This document shows positions 11,736 to 23,556 of a stretch of DNA of 64,000 nt, piece by piece. The first letter of the stretch is position 1; each line of letters opens with the position of its first letter. The notes below the pieces were generated by a model. The model worked only from the letters and a program-made list of their open reading frames with translations, searched no databases and was not told where the DNA came from. Source of the stretch: Brasenia schreberi. Taxonomy: Eukaryota; Streptophyta; Magnoliopsida; Nymphaeales; Cabombaceae. The position numbers and the translations under genes are program-made. The stretch spans positions 372,001-436,000 of the forward strand of contig JAYKKT010000037.1 in assembly GCA_036023115.1 (NCBI GenBank). Reading direction: 5' to 3'.

Positions 11736-13408
11736 CTCACCACCAAACCTAACTAAGCCTTACACCCAACCATACCCTAAACCAACCTATCCCATTACTG
11801 CCCTAAACCGACCCCATTCAAAACAGCCTAATCCATTGGCTGGCCGACTGAACACCTTGGAACCGACTTGCCCTAAAACCCCCCTAAACACCCTCACCTT
11901 GAATCATCCTTGACCCACTTGATTAGCCACACCTCAAACCTCGCGGCTGCACCTAGCTCATTCCCATCTTCCTAAACCAAAACCTAGACCCACCTAGGAC
12001 TCGACCAACCATATCCTAAACCTAACCAAGATACCTTGGCCGAACCCAGTCAAGACCAAGCCCACACCCACTTGGCTGCGCCTAAGTGGACCCATAACCA
12101 AGCACCCTCTCGGAACCCACTTGAAGGGACTTACCTTGCGGCTGCAACGAAGGACAGACCCGAGCGACTTGAGAGGCAAAACTGAACACTTGTAAGTTCC
12201 ATTTACATTCGGTTTTACATTACTCGTTTAAATTAAATTCAATTCAGAACGGGGTTGTAATAATGGAGCGAAGTCTCCCCCCGACATGTAATAATTGTGT
12301 ATGAAACATAACCACACACATGCACTTGAGCCTTCTCGCTCTTAACTGCACACAAAGGACACCCACGTGCACTTGAGCCTTTTCGCTCTTATATTGCACA
12401 CAATCACACACACATTGAGCCTTTCCGCTCTTAAGCTAAACATACATACTTCAATTTGGGTATTTACTTTAGTGAAAGTTGTGGGAGTTGCAATTAATTT
12501 CGGGTGGATTTAATTTCAAGTCGTGTGAGTTGCAATTTCAATTTCACACAAGAACACCCACGACCACTCAAGCCTTTCCACTCTTAAGCTAAATGTATAT
12601 ACTTCAATTTGGGTATTTACTTTAGTGAAAGCTGTGTGAGTTGCAATTAATTTCAGGTGGATTTACTTTAAGTTGTGTGAGTTGTCATTTAAATTTCACA
12701 CGAGATGCACCCACAAGCACTCGAGCCTTTCCGCTCTTCACACTCACACACATTGAGCCTTTTTGCTCTTAGGATAAAACATATTTATATATTTTCAAGT
12801 CGCGTGAGTTTACTTTAAGTCAAGCTACATTTCCCTTTGTGTGGATTTACATTTAAGTCGCGTGAGTTTCCTTACATTTCAGGTATTTACATTAGTGAAA
12901 GTTGTGTGAGTTGCACTTTCAATTTGAGCCTAGCTCACATCATCGCTTTCAAAAACCTCAAAAGGATTTCTGCATCCTTGCATTCTTTCGCTTTCAAAAG
13001 CCCCCGAATTCTCACTCAAACCACGTTGAAAATAGGCCACATATTCACACACATATCAGGCCTAATAGATAAAACTCAAAAGACGTAGGGTTGTCCAACA
13101 GTCATAATAAAAATTGCAAAGAAGGCATACATTGAAATTCATAAAACACTGATCTTTCAAAGTTAGTATTTGATTTGAAAAATCAAAGTTTCTAAGCATT
13201 TAAACTGACCCTTGAGCATCGGTTCAAAAAGGTTTAAGCAAAAAGATCCCGCTTTCTCACAATCGCCAGAAACTCAGAAATCTTTCAAAAAAAAACCTTC
13301 ACTAGTTTGAGTAAGCTAGCTGGCACACTCGCAAAAACGACTTAGGCACGAAAAGCTTCATTTCTGGTCTCATAAACCGGGAGTGAAAATTTTCATGCTT
13401 ACACCTGG

Positions 13409-15055
13409 CAACAAGATGCGAACCTTTCAACAAGCTTTTAAGAAAAGGGGTGAAGTTTGTATGGGACGATGATTGTCAAAAAGCTTTCGAAAGATTAAAA
13501 ACTTATTTGGTAAATCCTCCGACTTTAAAACCTCCAAAGCAAGGAAAGCCATTGTTGCTTTACATTTCCATGCATACAAATGCATTGGGTGATTTACTGG
13601 CCCAATATGAGAATGATGGCCATAAAGAGTATGATATTTACTACATTTCAAAAACTCTATTGTCATATGAAAGAAATTATCAAGCCATGGAGAAAACGTG
13701 CTTGGCCTTGGTATCGGCCTACCAAAAGTTGAGACACTACTTCTTAGATCATGAGATATGGATAGTGTCTAGGCTTGATCTGATCAAGCACTCATTTGAA
13801 AAACATATCCTCACGAGGAGGCTTGGTAAATGGCAGCTCCTCTTAATGGAGTATGACTTAAAATTTCACCATCAAACCTCCATTAAGGGACAAGCCCGAG
13901 CTGATCATGTGGCTGAGTTCCCCTGGAAGAGACATATCCCATACTTGATGAAATGCCCGACGAGGGCATCTTTACAAACCATTCTCAAAACCATGTTTTA
14001 GCAAGTTGTTTAAACAAAAACCAAGTATGGAAAATGCACTTTGATGGGACAAGAAACCAAAGAGGGGGGTAGGTATTGGAGTCATCCTCATATCCCCTGA
14101 AAAGGGAGAGATCCCCATTGCTATTCGCCTAGATTTTGAATGTTCCAATAATATAGCCGAATATGTGGCAAGTCAAAAATAAAAAACTCACTCCATACCA
14201 CGAATTGACCATCAAACTGGTCGATTCCTTCAAATCATGTACACTCACTCACATAGGTAGAGAGGACAACGCCATAGTAGATGCCCTCTTATCCTTAGGA
14301 TTAGCACTAAGGGTCGATCCCACCTTGGGAACCCGATCCTTAGAGATATGACACTCACCTACTCTATCCACCCATAATTTGGAGATTTGCCAAAATGACC
14401 AAAATTCCAGTGAAAAACCCTGGTTTCAAGACATTAAAAACTTTTTAGAAAACGGAGGATTTTCGGAATTTGCTTCTTTTAGGGATAAAGCTTTTATTCG
14501 AAAAATTTTAACCCGATATGTGATTTTGGGAGTTCTCTATAAAAAGAGTTTTAACGACATCTTGTTGAGGTGTGTAGACCTTAAGGAGGCTAGGACTATA
14601 ATGCATGAATTCCACGATGGAGAATGTGGAGGGCATGTCAATGCGAATATGATGGCCATGAAAATACTTAGAGCCGGTTATTTTTGGTCCACCCTTAAGC
14701 AAGATTGTTATGATCATGTTAGGAAATGTCACCCATGTCAAGTGCATGGACATGCCATTCATATCCCATCATCGACTTTGCATTCCATTGTCAGCCCATG
14801 GCCTTTCACCATGTGGGCATTTGACATCGTAGGACCAATCTCCCCAAATGCATCAAATGGACATAGGTTCATCATAGCAGCCACCAAATATTTTTCTAAA
14901 TGGGTGGAAGCTATATCCTTGGCTAATCTCCAGGGACAACATGTAATGGCATTCATTAAGAAGAATATCTTGGCTCGATTTGGAGTTCCAAGAGACCTAG
15001 TGTCCGATAATGGCTCCCCTTTCAAGAATGAGAAGATGGAAAAGTTATGTAATCC
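13409..15055 (+). pseudogene. pol: Element P RT end, RNase H pair and integrase start
   Basis: Continues P's pol after LTR K. The frame at 13450-14001 covers the RT/RNase H connection and the first RNase H (YISMHTNALGDLLAQ). A frameshift follows near 13925. The second, archaeal-type RNase H is recognisable (MHFDGTRNQRG; GREDNAIVDALLSLG) but about 100 bp are deleted at 14164-14166, which removes the third catalytic Asp (GDS). From 14379 the integrase reads well: HHCC zinc region ending KCHPCQ, first Asp in AFDIVGP, second Asp in VSDNGSPF. It stops at about 15055 where LTR B is inserted, before the catalytic Glu. Not functional. Confidence 0.92.
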
Positions 15056-15132
15056 TATAAACATGAAAACTTTTACTCCTACTTTATAAGACTCAAAGTG
15101 AACCTTTTCGTGCCTATGCTTGTGCGACCGTG

Positions 15133-18100
15133 TGTAGACGCGCGAAAATCCCCGCCTCTTCGCCCCTTTCGTGGCTTGGAGTGGATCTTATCGTGCGTCT
15201 AAGGCCTAGATATACAAACAAGGCGTGCCAGCTAGCTTACTTAAGCTAGCGAAGATATATCAATACTGACTTCTAAACGTGGCGACTGTGAGCAAGTGAG
15301 CTCTTGTCGTCGCAGACCTTCTTGCACCGATGCGCAAGGGTCAGTCTGTACGCTTTTACAAAAAATCGAGTTTAGTTGGACGTGCCTATAGGGAGAAAGT
15401 CTACGAAACGGTTCGAGGTGTCTATTTCGGGTCTTTAAGATGCGATTGCATGTTTTAGATCACGTGGATTTGCACGTGCCTAAGTTTTTTCTTTTATCCC
15501 TTTTTGGGTCGCCTAGTTTGTGTGTTATGAACACTCCACTACATGGGCGAATTCGAGCGGGGGTTGCTTTGATGCAATATGCGTCCTACCTCGTGGTATG
15601 GCGTAGATGCAATGCAAACTCACGCTACTCCAAAGGGAAAACCCGAAATGTAAAGACAATGCTGAAGGGAAATAACAGAAGGGAAATAACCAAAGGGAAA
15701 TAACCGAAGGAAAATAACCGAAGGGAAATAACCGAAGGGAGATATGTATATATCTTATGTATATGAGCCCTTACTCGGGTCTTGCAAATAAGAGCGAAGG
15801 CTCAATGTGGGTGCGTGCTTGAATTGAAAGACTTACACACACGACATGAAATTAAACCCAAATATAAATTGCAGTATGGCCTTGACTAAGGTCTTGGGAG
15901 TAAGAGCGAAGGCTCAATGTGTGTGAGAGTGTTTGAATTGAAGTACTACACACACGACATAAATGAAACCCAAATATAACTGCAATAAGGCCTTTACTAA
16001 GGTCTTGGGAGTAAGAGCGAAGGCTCAATGTGTGTGAAAGTGCTTGAATTGAAAGACTACTCACATGACAAGAAATGAAACCCAAATAGTATAGGTCGGC
16101 CCTTACTTGGGTCTTTCAAATAAGAGCGAAAGCTCAATGTGTGTGAGAGTGTTTAAATTGAAAGACTTACTCACACGACATGAAATGAAACCCAAATAGT
16201 ATAGGTCGGCCCTTACTTGGGTCTTTCAAATAAGAGCGAAAGCTCAATGTGTGTGAGAGTGTTTAAATTAAAAGACTTACTCACACGACATGAAATGAAA
16301 CCCAAATAGTATAGGTCGGCCCTTACTTGGGTCTTTCAAATAAGAGCGAAAGCTCAATGTGTGTGAGAGTGTTTAAATTGAAAGACAACACACCCAACTT
16401 AAAACAAAAACCCTTCGGGAATGAAATATATACGTATACTTATATATTAGGGGCTGATTAGGCCCGTGTGTGTTCAAAGTTGTGCACGACTAAGAGAGTG
16501 CACGTGTGTGTGGTTGTGCCAAGCCACGTTATTACAAGCGGGGGGAGACTAGGCTCCGTTATTACAACCCCGTATCAAATTGAATTTCAAGCAAGCGTAT
16601 GACTAAAGACCGAGTTTAGAAACTTACAAGTAGCTGGTCCGTAGAGGTCTTGCTTGAGCGTGGCCTTGGCTTTGGGCTGCAAACGGGAGCTCCGCGAAGG
16701 TATGTGACCAAGAGTGCTGGCCGGCTGCAAATGGGGCGCGGGATGGACGCCTTGAAGGGGATCGGTGGCAAGTGGGCGGCGCCTCCAAGTAGGGAGTTTA
16801 GAGTAGCTGACTAAGTGGGTCTTAGGGTCACTAGGGAAGTTAGGGACTTAGGGAAACTGGACCTAAAAGGTGAGCTAGTGGGAAGGCCAAAGAGGACGCC
16901 TAGGGGGAGGTCGGCCGAATGGGAGGTGGTGGCTGAGTAGTGGCCAGCCACTTGGGTTATCCTAGGTTCGGCTAGGCTTAGATGGTGGCGGCAAAGAGGT
17001 TGAGCTAAGGGGAAGATGGGTGGCTAAGAGTGGGGAGGTGGTAGAGAGTGGTTTTGAGGGAGTTTGGGGCACTTACCGAATGGGGAGAGGTGGCGGATGA
17101 AATGGGAAGCAGGCGGGCAGGTGACTGTTGGCGGGTTCGGTTGGGTGGAGGTGGTGGCGTCCGGCTGAGGGATGGTGGTGGTGGATGGAAGAGGGAAGGT
17201 GGCGGTGCAGGTGGTGGCTGGTGGAGCAGGTGGAGCAGTTGGGGAGTGGAGCAGGCGGGCGGATTGGAGAGTGGAATCGGCTGGGCTGAGGTGAGGGCTC
17301 CCACTTGAAAAACCCGCCCACAAGGAGGGGGGTTTAAATAGGGGATGGGTAGGTCGGTTAGGGCTGGGCTGTGGGTAGTGGTTAGGTGGTTTAGGTAGGG
17401 TGGTATGTAGATAAGGTGGGCTGGATGGGGCTGGGCCAGATATTTTAAAACTAGGTGTTTGGGAAAATCGTGGGCTAAGGGTGGTTTAGGGGTTTAGGGC
17501 TAGGTTAGGTGGTTGGGTTTTAGGGTGAGGTTTAGTGAGCTAGGTTAGGTGGTTTAGGCTAGGTTTAGGCTAGGATTAGGGAAATTAATCTAGGTTTAGG
17601 GAAGGATTAGGGAAGTGGGTTAGGTGATTAGGTTGGGATTAGGCCGGGATTAGGGAAGTGGGTTAGGTGATTAGGTTCAGATTAGGGGTGGATTAGGGGT
17701 TTAGGCTAGGTTTAGGTATTTTTGGCTAGGTTTAGGTGATGGAGCTCCCTTAGCATGGCCCATAAACCTTGATCATCCCATGTTGGTGCAGCCCTAGGTT
17801 AGGTTTTAGCTAATTACAAGCTTAAACCCACTCAATTAGGCTAAACCACAAGATTAAACCCAAACTTGACACACAAGTCAAGCTTAATACAACACTCTTG
17901 ATATTTATCACCCCCACTCTCTCTCATGCCCAATATCCCACGTGAATTTCAAGTGGGCCCCACCTTCATTTATGAGAAGGTGATGTGGGCCATGGATATG
18001 GATATTGGATTGGATCTTTGGATCCAAATCCAAATCCAAGTCCACATATGGGTTTGGATTGGAATCTGGATATATATGGTCCAGACCCAATCCAAACTGA

Positions 18101-18575
18101 ACTCTGACTCCTTCGAGCTGGGTTCGAAACGGACGATTCGTGCGGGGCCTGACAGCATCAGTACTCCGTCTGCGTTGGGTCTTCGCCAACATAGTCGTCC
18201 GCCTCCGTTTCTGCCTTCTGGAGATGACTTCAAATGCTTTTTTGATAAGAACAGGGTCTTGGACGTTCGAGATCCTGAGGTGTGAATCAGATACAAGAGA
18301 TGCTGTGCCGGGCTCGACAGGTGCTCCGGTTCCGGGCTCTTCTGGGCTCTCCTGGTCCTGTCTTGATCAGGCCAAGCCACTTCGGGGTTTCAAAACATGT
18401 TTTAAAAGGGTTTTCAAAAGCTATATCATATGTTTTGAAAGATAAAGTTTTAAAACATATATACAGGGTTGTTTGGAAGGCTCCTGGGTTTCCAAACTCA
18501 AAAACGGCCCTTTGGGGCTGCTTGTATCAAAACCAGATTTGTTTAAGAAATTCGTGGGATTTCGGGGTGTTTACA
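15133..18575 (-). repeat. 3' LTR of element A
   Basis: 3443 bp. It differs from the 5' LTR (3423 bp) by a 15-bp segment near 15375, four single- or two-base indels in short runs, and substitutions near 15219 and 18306. GT donor sites on the sense strand lie at 17076 and 16627; the TATA-like box is the reverse of 17333-17340. Confidence 0.96.
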
Positions 18576-18592
18576 GAAGCCCCTCTTTGGCC
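18576..18592 (-). promoter_or_regulatory. Polypurine tract of element A
   Basis: On the - strand CCAAAGAGGGGCTTC abuts the TGTAAACACC start of the 3' LTR. This is the expected primer for plus-strand DNA synthesis. The same tract, with GCATC for GCTTC, is found before the LTRs of B, E and G. Confidence 0.88.
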
Positions 18593-18622
18593 TTGTCCAA
18601 ATAGATTTGGATAAGGGCAAAG
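18585..18622 (-). other. Conserved hairpin overlapping the polypurine tract (A)
   Basis: Sense arms CTTTGCCCTTATCCAAAT and ATTTGGACAAGGCCAAAG pair over 18 positions with a 2-nt spacer, one mismatch and one G-T pair. The second arm runs into the polypurine tract. The same structure is present in B, E and G. Confidence 0.75.
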
Positions 18623-19808
18623 ATGACAAACACCCCTTTTAATGTCTCCCTAGATCTAGCCACGAAGAATATGGGATCGTCCCATTTTAACAAAATCTCA
18701 TTTTTACAAACTCTGGTAGGAGGAGATATCACGCCAAAGGGTTTACTTATGGAATCTGGTCCTAAATGGGATCATGTTTATGCAAGTACCATGCGTGGAA
18801 TGCAGATGACATGGGTGTGGTGCCAAGAGTGGCGACCTCCCAGAGACCAGATGTGGTCGAACTCTAGAGACTTACAAGGCCTACCGCTCCAAGTGAGCAA
18901 AAACCCTAGGTTGTTCGATGTTCGGTTTTTAAAACTTATTTACAAAAGCTATTTACAAAAGGGACAACTGTCTTGAGTCTCGATCCTAAGGATCTCGAGC
19001 TCTTCGTGCTTGCCCTTGTTTGAGTCTTAACACTCGCTTATCTAGCGGAGGTTTTATAAGAAAACAAGCTTCATTTCAAATCCCTACGCCTTACTCGAAA
19101 GGTCGAATTCTCAAACAAGATGAAATTCAAGCAAGTAAATCCTATTTTTACTTTAGGATTCCTCGAAATGAACCATGTTTAGCTTGGGATAAGCCAGGGA
19201 TGGGAAAGAGATACCACGGTCCCTTCTGAAGCGTCCCGTGGTTTAAGGCATAGAAGGCGGAAAACTGCTCTTTTTGAGCTTTTTGGCCTCTTTTTCCTTT
19301 TTTTCATAGAGGGTCTCCCTTTGGGAGTATTTTTTCTTTAATCCCTCTTTTTATAAAAGAATCGATTTTTCTTTTTTTCAAGTCTGGTTTCTTTCTTTTG
19401 GAAAGAGACTTTAAATGGGAAATTCCCTTTTGATTTGGGCCTTTGTTTTCCTTTTGTTTTCCTTTTGGAAGGGGAAAAGAAGAGGGGAGGACTTATCCCA
19501 AGCCTACACTCGATCCATTCCAGATCAGCCTATTTAGAAATAGCACGTACTACTTGCAAGTATCTTGCTATGTTGAACTAGGCCTTTCTTTGTAAAACGA
19601 AGGATTTTGAAATGCAACCACGATTTTGAAAACTCCACTTTTCACAAGTGCGAATTCTCTTACTTAGGGTCACACGAGTTCGCCTTTGCACCCTATTCAC
19701 ATGTCTCAGGGCAGCTATCCCTATAAAATTTTCGAAAACTGAATTTAATCCAGATCCTACACATGATACTTCTTTAAGTATTGAATATTGATAGGATCTG
19801 CTAAATTC
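18593..19808 (-). other. 3' untranslated region of element A
   Basis: About 1.2 kb between the integrase stop and the polypurine tract. It holds the hairpin above, a second small hairpin (CTCCC-TTT-GGGAG at 19315-19327 followed on + by a T run), and pyrimidine-rich blocks near 19260-19480. The antisense 117-codon frame at 18623-18976 is closed early in E and is not taken as a gene. Confidence 0.7.
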
Positions 19809-22800
19809 CTACCTTCTTACATCGATCAACCAATACGAATTGTTCGTAGTGGTTGCTCGCACAACATAGGGTCCATCCCAGTTGGGGCGCCACTTGCCTA
19901 GGGGGTGTGGGCCACGATGATGGATGGTTTTCAAGACCAGATCCCCCACTTCAAAGTGGCGAGGTCTCATGTGTTTGCTATAATGTCGGGCTATCCTTTG
20001 CCGGTATGCACGAGCATGATCCATAGCAAGGAGTCGCCTCTCATCTAGCAAATCTAGTTCGGCCATCCTAGCATGCTGAAGCGTCTCTAGGGGGAGGTCG
20101 AGTGCAATGGATGTATGGAATGAATGCAGTTGGGTATGAATGGGAAGAATGGCGTTTGTGCCATAGACCAATTCGAATGGTGTGGCATTCGTGGGAGTCC
20201 GGATGGAAGTCCGATAAGCCCATAAGGCTTCATCCAGCTTCTCATGCCACCTCCTACCCTTCTCTAAGGTCTTCTCAATGATACCAATGAGAGTCTTGTT
20301 TGTGGCTTCGGCTTGGCCGTTGCCTTGAGGGTAGTAGGGCGAGGAGAAGTGGTGAGTTATGCCATACGTGTTGCACAACTTAACCATCCGCTCGTTCTTG
20401 AATGGGGTACCATTATCAGACACAAGGTCTCGTGGTACCCCAAATCGAGCCAAGATATTCCTCCGGATGAAAGCCACCACATGTTGCCCCATTACATTTG
20501 TTAGGGAAATGGCTTCCACCCACTTGGAGAAATACTCCGTGGCTGCTAAAATAAAACGATGCCCATTTGAGGCCTTTGGAAATATGGGGCCTACAATGTC
20601 AAACGCCCACATGGTAAATGGCCAGGGGCTGACCACGGAATGCAATGCAGATGAAGGGATATGAATGGCGTGCCCATGCACTTGACATGGATGACACTTC
20701 CTAACATGATCGTGACAATCCTTTTTCAGGGTGGACCAAAAATAACCCCCTCTAAGTATTTTCATTGCCATCATGTTGGCATTAACATGACCTCCACATT
20801 CTCCGTCGTGGAACTCGTGCATCACTATCCTAGCCTCCTCTAGGTCGATACACCTAAGCAGAATGCCAGTAAAACTCTTTTTGTATAAGACCCCACCCAG
20901 AATGGTGTATCGGGTCGAAATCTTACGAATGAATGCCCTATCTTTGGATGTGGCATCCTCGGTGAATCCCCATTTTCTAAAAATTGTTTTATGTCATAGA
21001 ACCAGGGTTTTTCAATAGACCCTGGGTTGTTTTGGCAAATATCCAAGTCGTGTGTGGATGGATGGGGCGCATGCCATATTTCCAAGATCTGGTCCCTGAA
21101 ATGGGATCGACCTTCAGGGCTGAACCCAAGGAAGAGAGGGCATCGGCGATGCCATTGTCCTCTCTTCCCACGTGTGTGAGCTTACACGACTGGAAGGATT
21201 GGACTAATCGAGTGGCCAACTCGTGATATGGAAGTAGTTTTTCATTACGTACTTGCCAAATTTTTAAAACCTGGTTTATGACAAGGAGCGAATCTCCAAA
21301 GACCTCGATGCATGATGCCCCTAGAGTTTTCGAAATCCTTAAGCCTTGTATGAGTGCTTCATACTCAGCTACGTTGTTGGAACATTCGAAATCTAGGCGG
21401 ACTGCTATGGGAATCTCGCCCTTTTCAGGGGAGATTAGGATGATCCCGGCACCAGCCCCTCGTTGGTTTCGTGCCCCGTCGAAGTGCATCGTCCACACTT
21501 GGTTTTCGAAAGAATTTGCCAAAATGTGGTTTTGAGAATGGTTTTGCAATATGCCTTCATCAGGCATTTCGACAAGAGTGGGATATGCGTCCTCCAAGGG
21601 GAAGTCAGCCACGTAATCTGCTAGGGCTTGCCCCTTAACGGAGATCTGGTGATGGTATTTTAGATCATACTCCATTAGAAGGAGTTGCCATTTGCCCAAT
21701 CTACCTGTGAGAATGGGTTTTTCGAACAAGTGCTTGATTGGATCAAGCTTGGACACTATCCAGATCTCATGATCTAGGAAGTAGTGTCTGAATTTCTGGC
21801 AGGCCCAGACTAGGGCCAAGCACGTCTTCTCCATGGCTTGATAATTTCGTTCATAAGCCAAGAGAGTTTTCGAAATATAGTAGATGCATACTCCTTATGG
21901 GTGTCATCCTCGTATTGAGCCAACAGGGCTCCTAAAGCGTTTACATGCACGGAGATGTATAATAACAGCGGTTTTCCTTGCTTTGGAGGATTCAAAACGG
22001 GGGGATTAACCAAGTATGCCTTTAGTCTCTCGAAGGACTTTTGGCATTCGTCATCCCATAAGAATTTCGTACCCTTCCTCAACAGTTTGTTGAAGGGTTC
22101 GCATCTAGTTGCCAGATTCGATATGAATCGGCGCACAGATTGTAATCGACCCTGGAGGCTACGGACTTGGGTGAGATTGGAGGGTGGAGCCATGTCTATG
22201 ATGGCTCGACACTTAGAGGGGTCGACTTCTATTCCCCTTTGGCTCACCATAAAGCCTAGAAGCTTTCCTGATTTTACCCCGAACACACATTTTTGAGGGT
22301 TTAGCTTTACTTTGTAAAGCCTAAGCCTTTCGAAGATTTTTTGTAAACATTCGATATGGGTGCATCGGGTTTTGGATTTTGCCAAGAGATCATCTACATA
22401 CACTTCTACAAGCTCGTGAATTTGATCATGGAAGATCGTGTTCATGGCTCGTTGGTATGTTGCGCCGGCATTTTTCAAACCAAAGGGCATGACTGTATAG
22501 CAGTATGTGCCCCATGGGGTTGTGAAGGCGGTCTTACCCTGATCTCGTGGACTTAGTTTGATTTGATTATAGCCTGAATAGCCATCCATGAATGAAAACA
22601 TTTCATGATTTGCAGTACTATCGACTATCAAATCTATGTTTGGTACAGGATAATTATCCTTTGGAGTGGCTTTATTCAGGTTTCTGAAATCGATGCATAT
22701 TCGAATTTTCCCATTGGTTTTTCGAACTACAACGATATTTGACAACCAATCAGAATACGCAATGGGTTTTATAAATCCGGCTTTTAGCAGATCTTCTAAA

Positions 22801-23550
22801 CCCTCTTTGACTTGCATGTGTACATTCGGGTGTATTTTCCTAAGCTTCTGCTTTATTGGTTTTACACCTACATCTAAGGGAAGACGATGCTCGACTATGC
22901 TGGGATCTATGCCCGGCATGTCTTCATACGTCCATGCAAACACATCTAAATAGGTCCGTAGAAATGCAATGAATGCTAACTTTTCAGTTTCATGCAAGCA
23001 TGCGCCTATTTTGATGGTTTTGGGATTGGAATCATCCCCTAGGTTCACCTCTACGAAATCTCCTCCTACTGATTGGGAAGGTCTTTCAAAATCGAGAATT
23101 CTATGAAATTCTGGGAGCTCAGAAGCGGGATCTTCCTCAAGGGGATCCACTTCTGGGCTTTGATCATTCTCGTGGGCTATAGACCCGAGGGAACTTGATG
23201 CGTGGTTTTCAAAATAACCTGGTTTTGTACTTGGATTTTCAAGTGATTTCGAAATTTTTGGTCTGGCTATGCAGACGACGTTTCTTTCGAAATTCTTTTC
23301 TTTCGCCAAAGTTAAACCAGGAGCAGCTATGTACAAAATCTTTTTGGTATTTTCCAATTTTTCGATTTTTTTGGGTTTTTGTAAAACAAGAACTTTGGGA
23401 ACTATACAAAGCACACCTTTTTCGAGTTTTTGCTTTTCCATTGTTTTTGGTTTTTCTTGTTTTTCGATTTTTTTCGGATTTTAAGTTTTCAAATGTTTTT
23501 GGTATTTTTAGAAAAAGGGATCTTCCGTCATACCTACAAAGGGAAAACAC
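19809..23550 (-). pseudogene. pol: Element A pol (RT, two RNases H, integrase), frameshifted
   Basis: Pol starts in the gag-pro frame just after its TAA stop, with a lysine-rich N-terminal stretch. RT shows FMDGYSGYNQ and YVDD. The first RNase H reads SVHVNALGALLAQ, without the usual first Asp. The second, archaeal-type RNase H keeps Asp-Glu-Asp-Asp (HFDGA, AEYEAL, GDSLL, IADALSSL). Integrase keeps KCHPCQ, AFDIVGP, VSDNGTPF, GQAEATNK and a GPY module. Compared with E there are single-base frame changes near 23490, 21885, 21085, 20969 and 19817, mostly in short runs. No in-frame transition stops were seen. Either the copy is non-autonomous or some indels are sequencing errors. Confidence 0.93.
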
Positions 23551-23556
23551 TATGGG

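Larger units (their letters stand above)
3368..13403 (+). mobile_element. Solo LTR K, split by LTRs J and L
   Basis: K occupies 3368-4520, 7975-8218 and 11741-13403, about 3.06 kb when the nested insertions are removed. It begins TATAAACACCCC (the usual TG has become TA) and ends ATGCTTACA. CCTGG flanks it at 3363-3367 and 13404-13408, and P's RT reading continues across that duplication, so K is an insertion reduced to a solo LTR. GTAAGT sites lie at 4272 and 12192. K's 3' half resembles LTRs B and F more than A, E, J or L, so it belongs to a separate subfamily. Confidence 0.9.

Noticed and set aside
15440..15703. 87-codon frame present in both LTRs of A (also 26861-27124)
   Set aside because: Antisense to the element, and its conservation is explained by LTR identity; L has a different frame pattern there.
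18623..18976. 117-codon antisense frame in A's 3' untranslated region
   Set aside because: The homologous strand of E closes after about a dozen codons and B lacks it; the start coincides with the polypurine-tract hairpin. No domain recognised.
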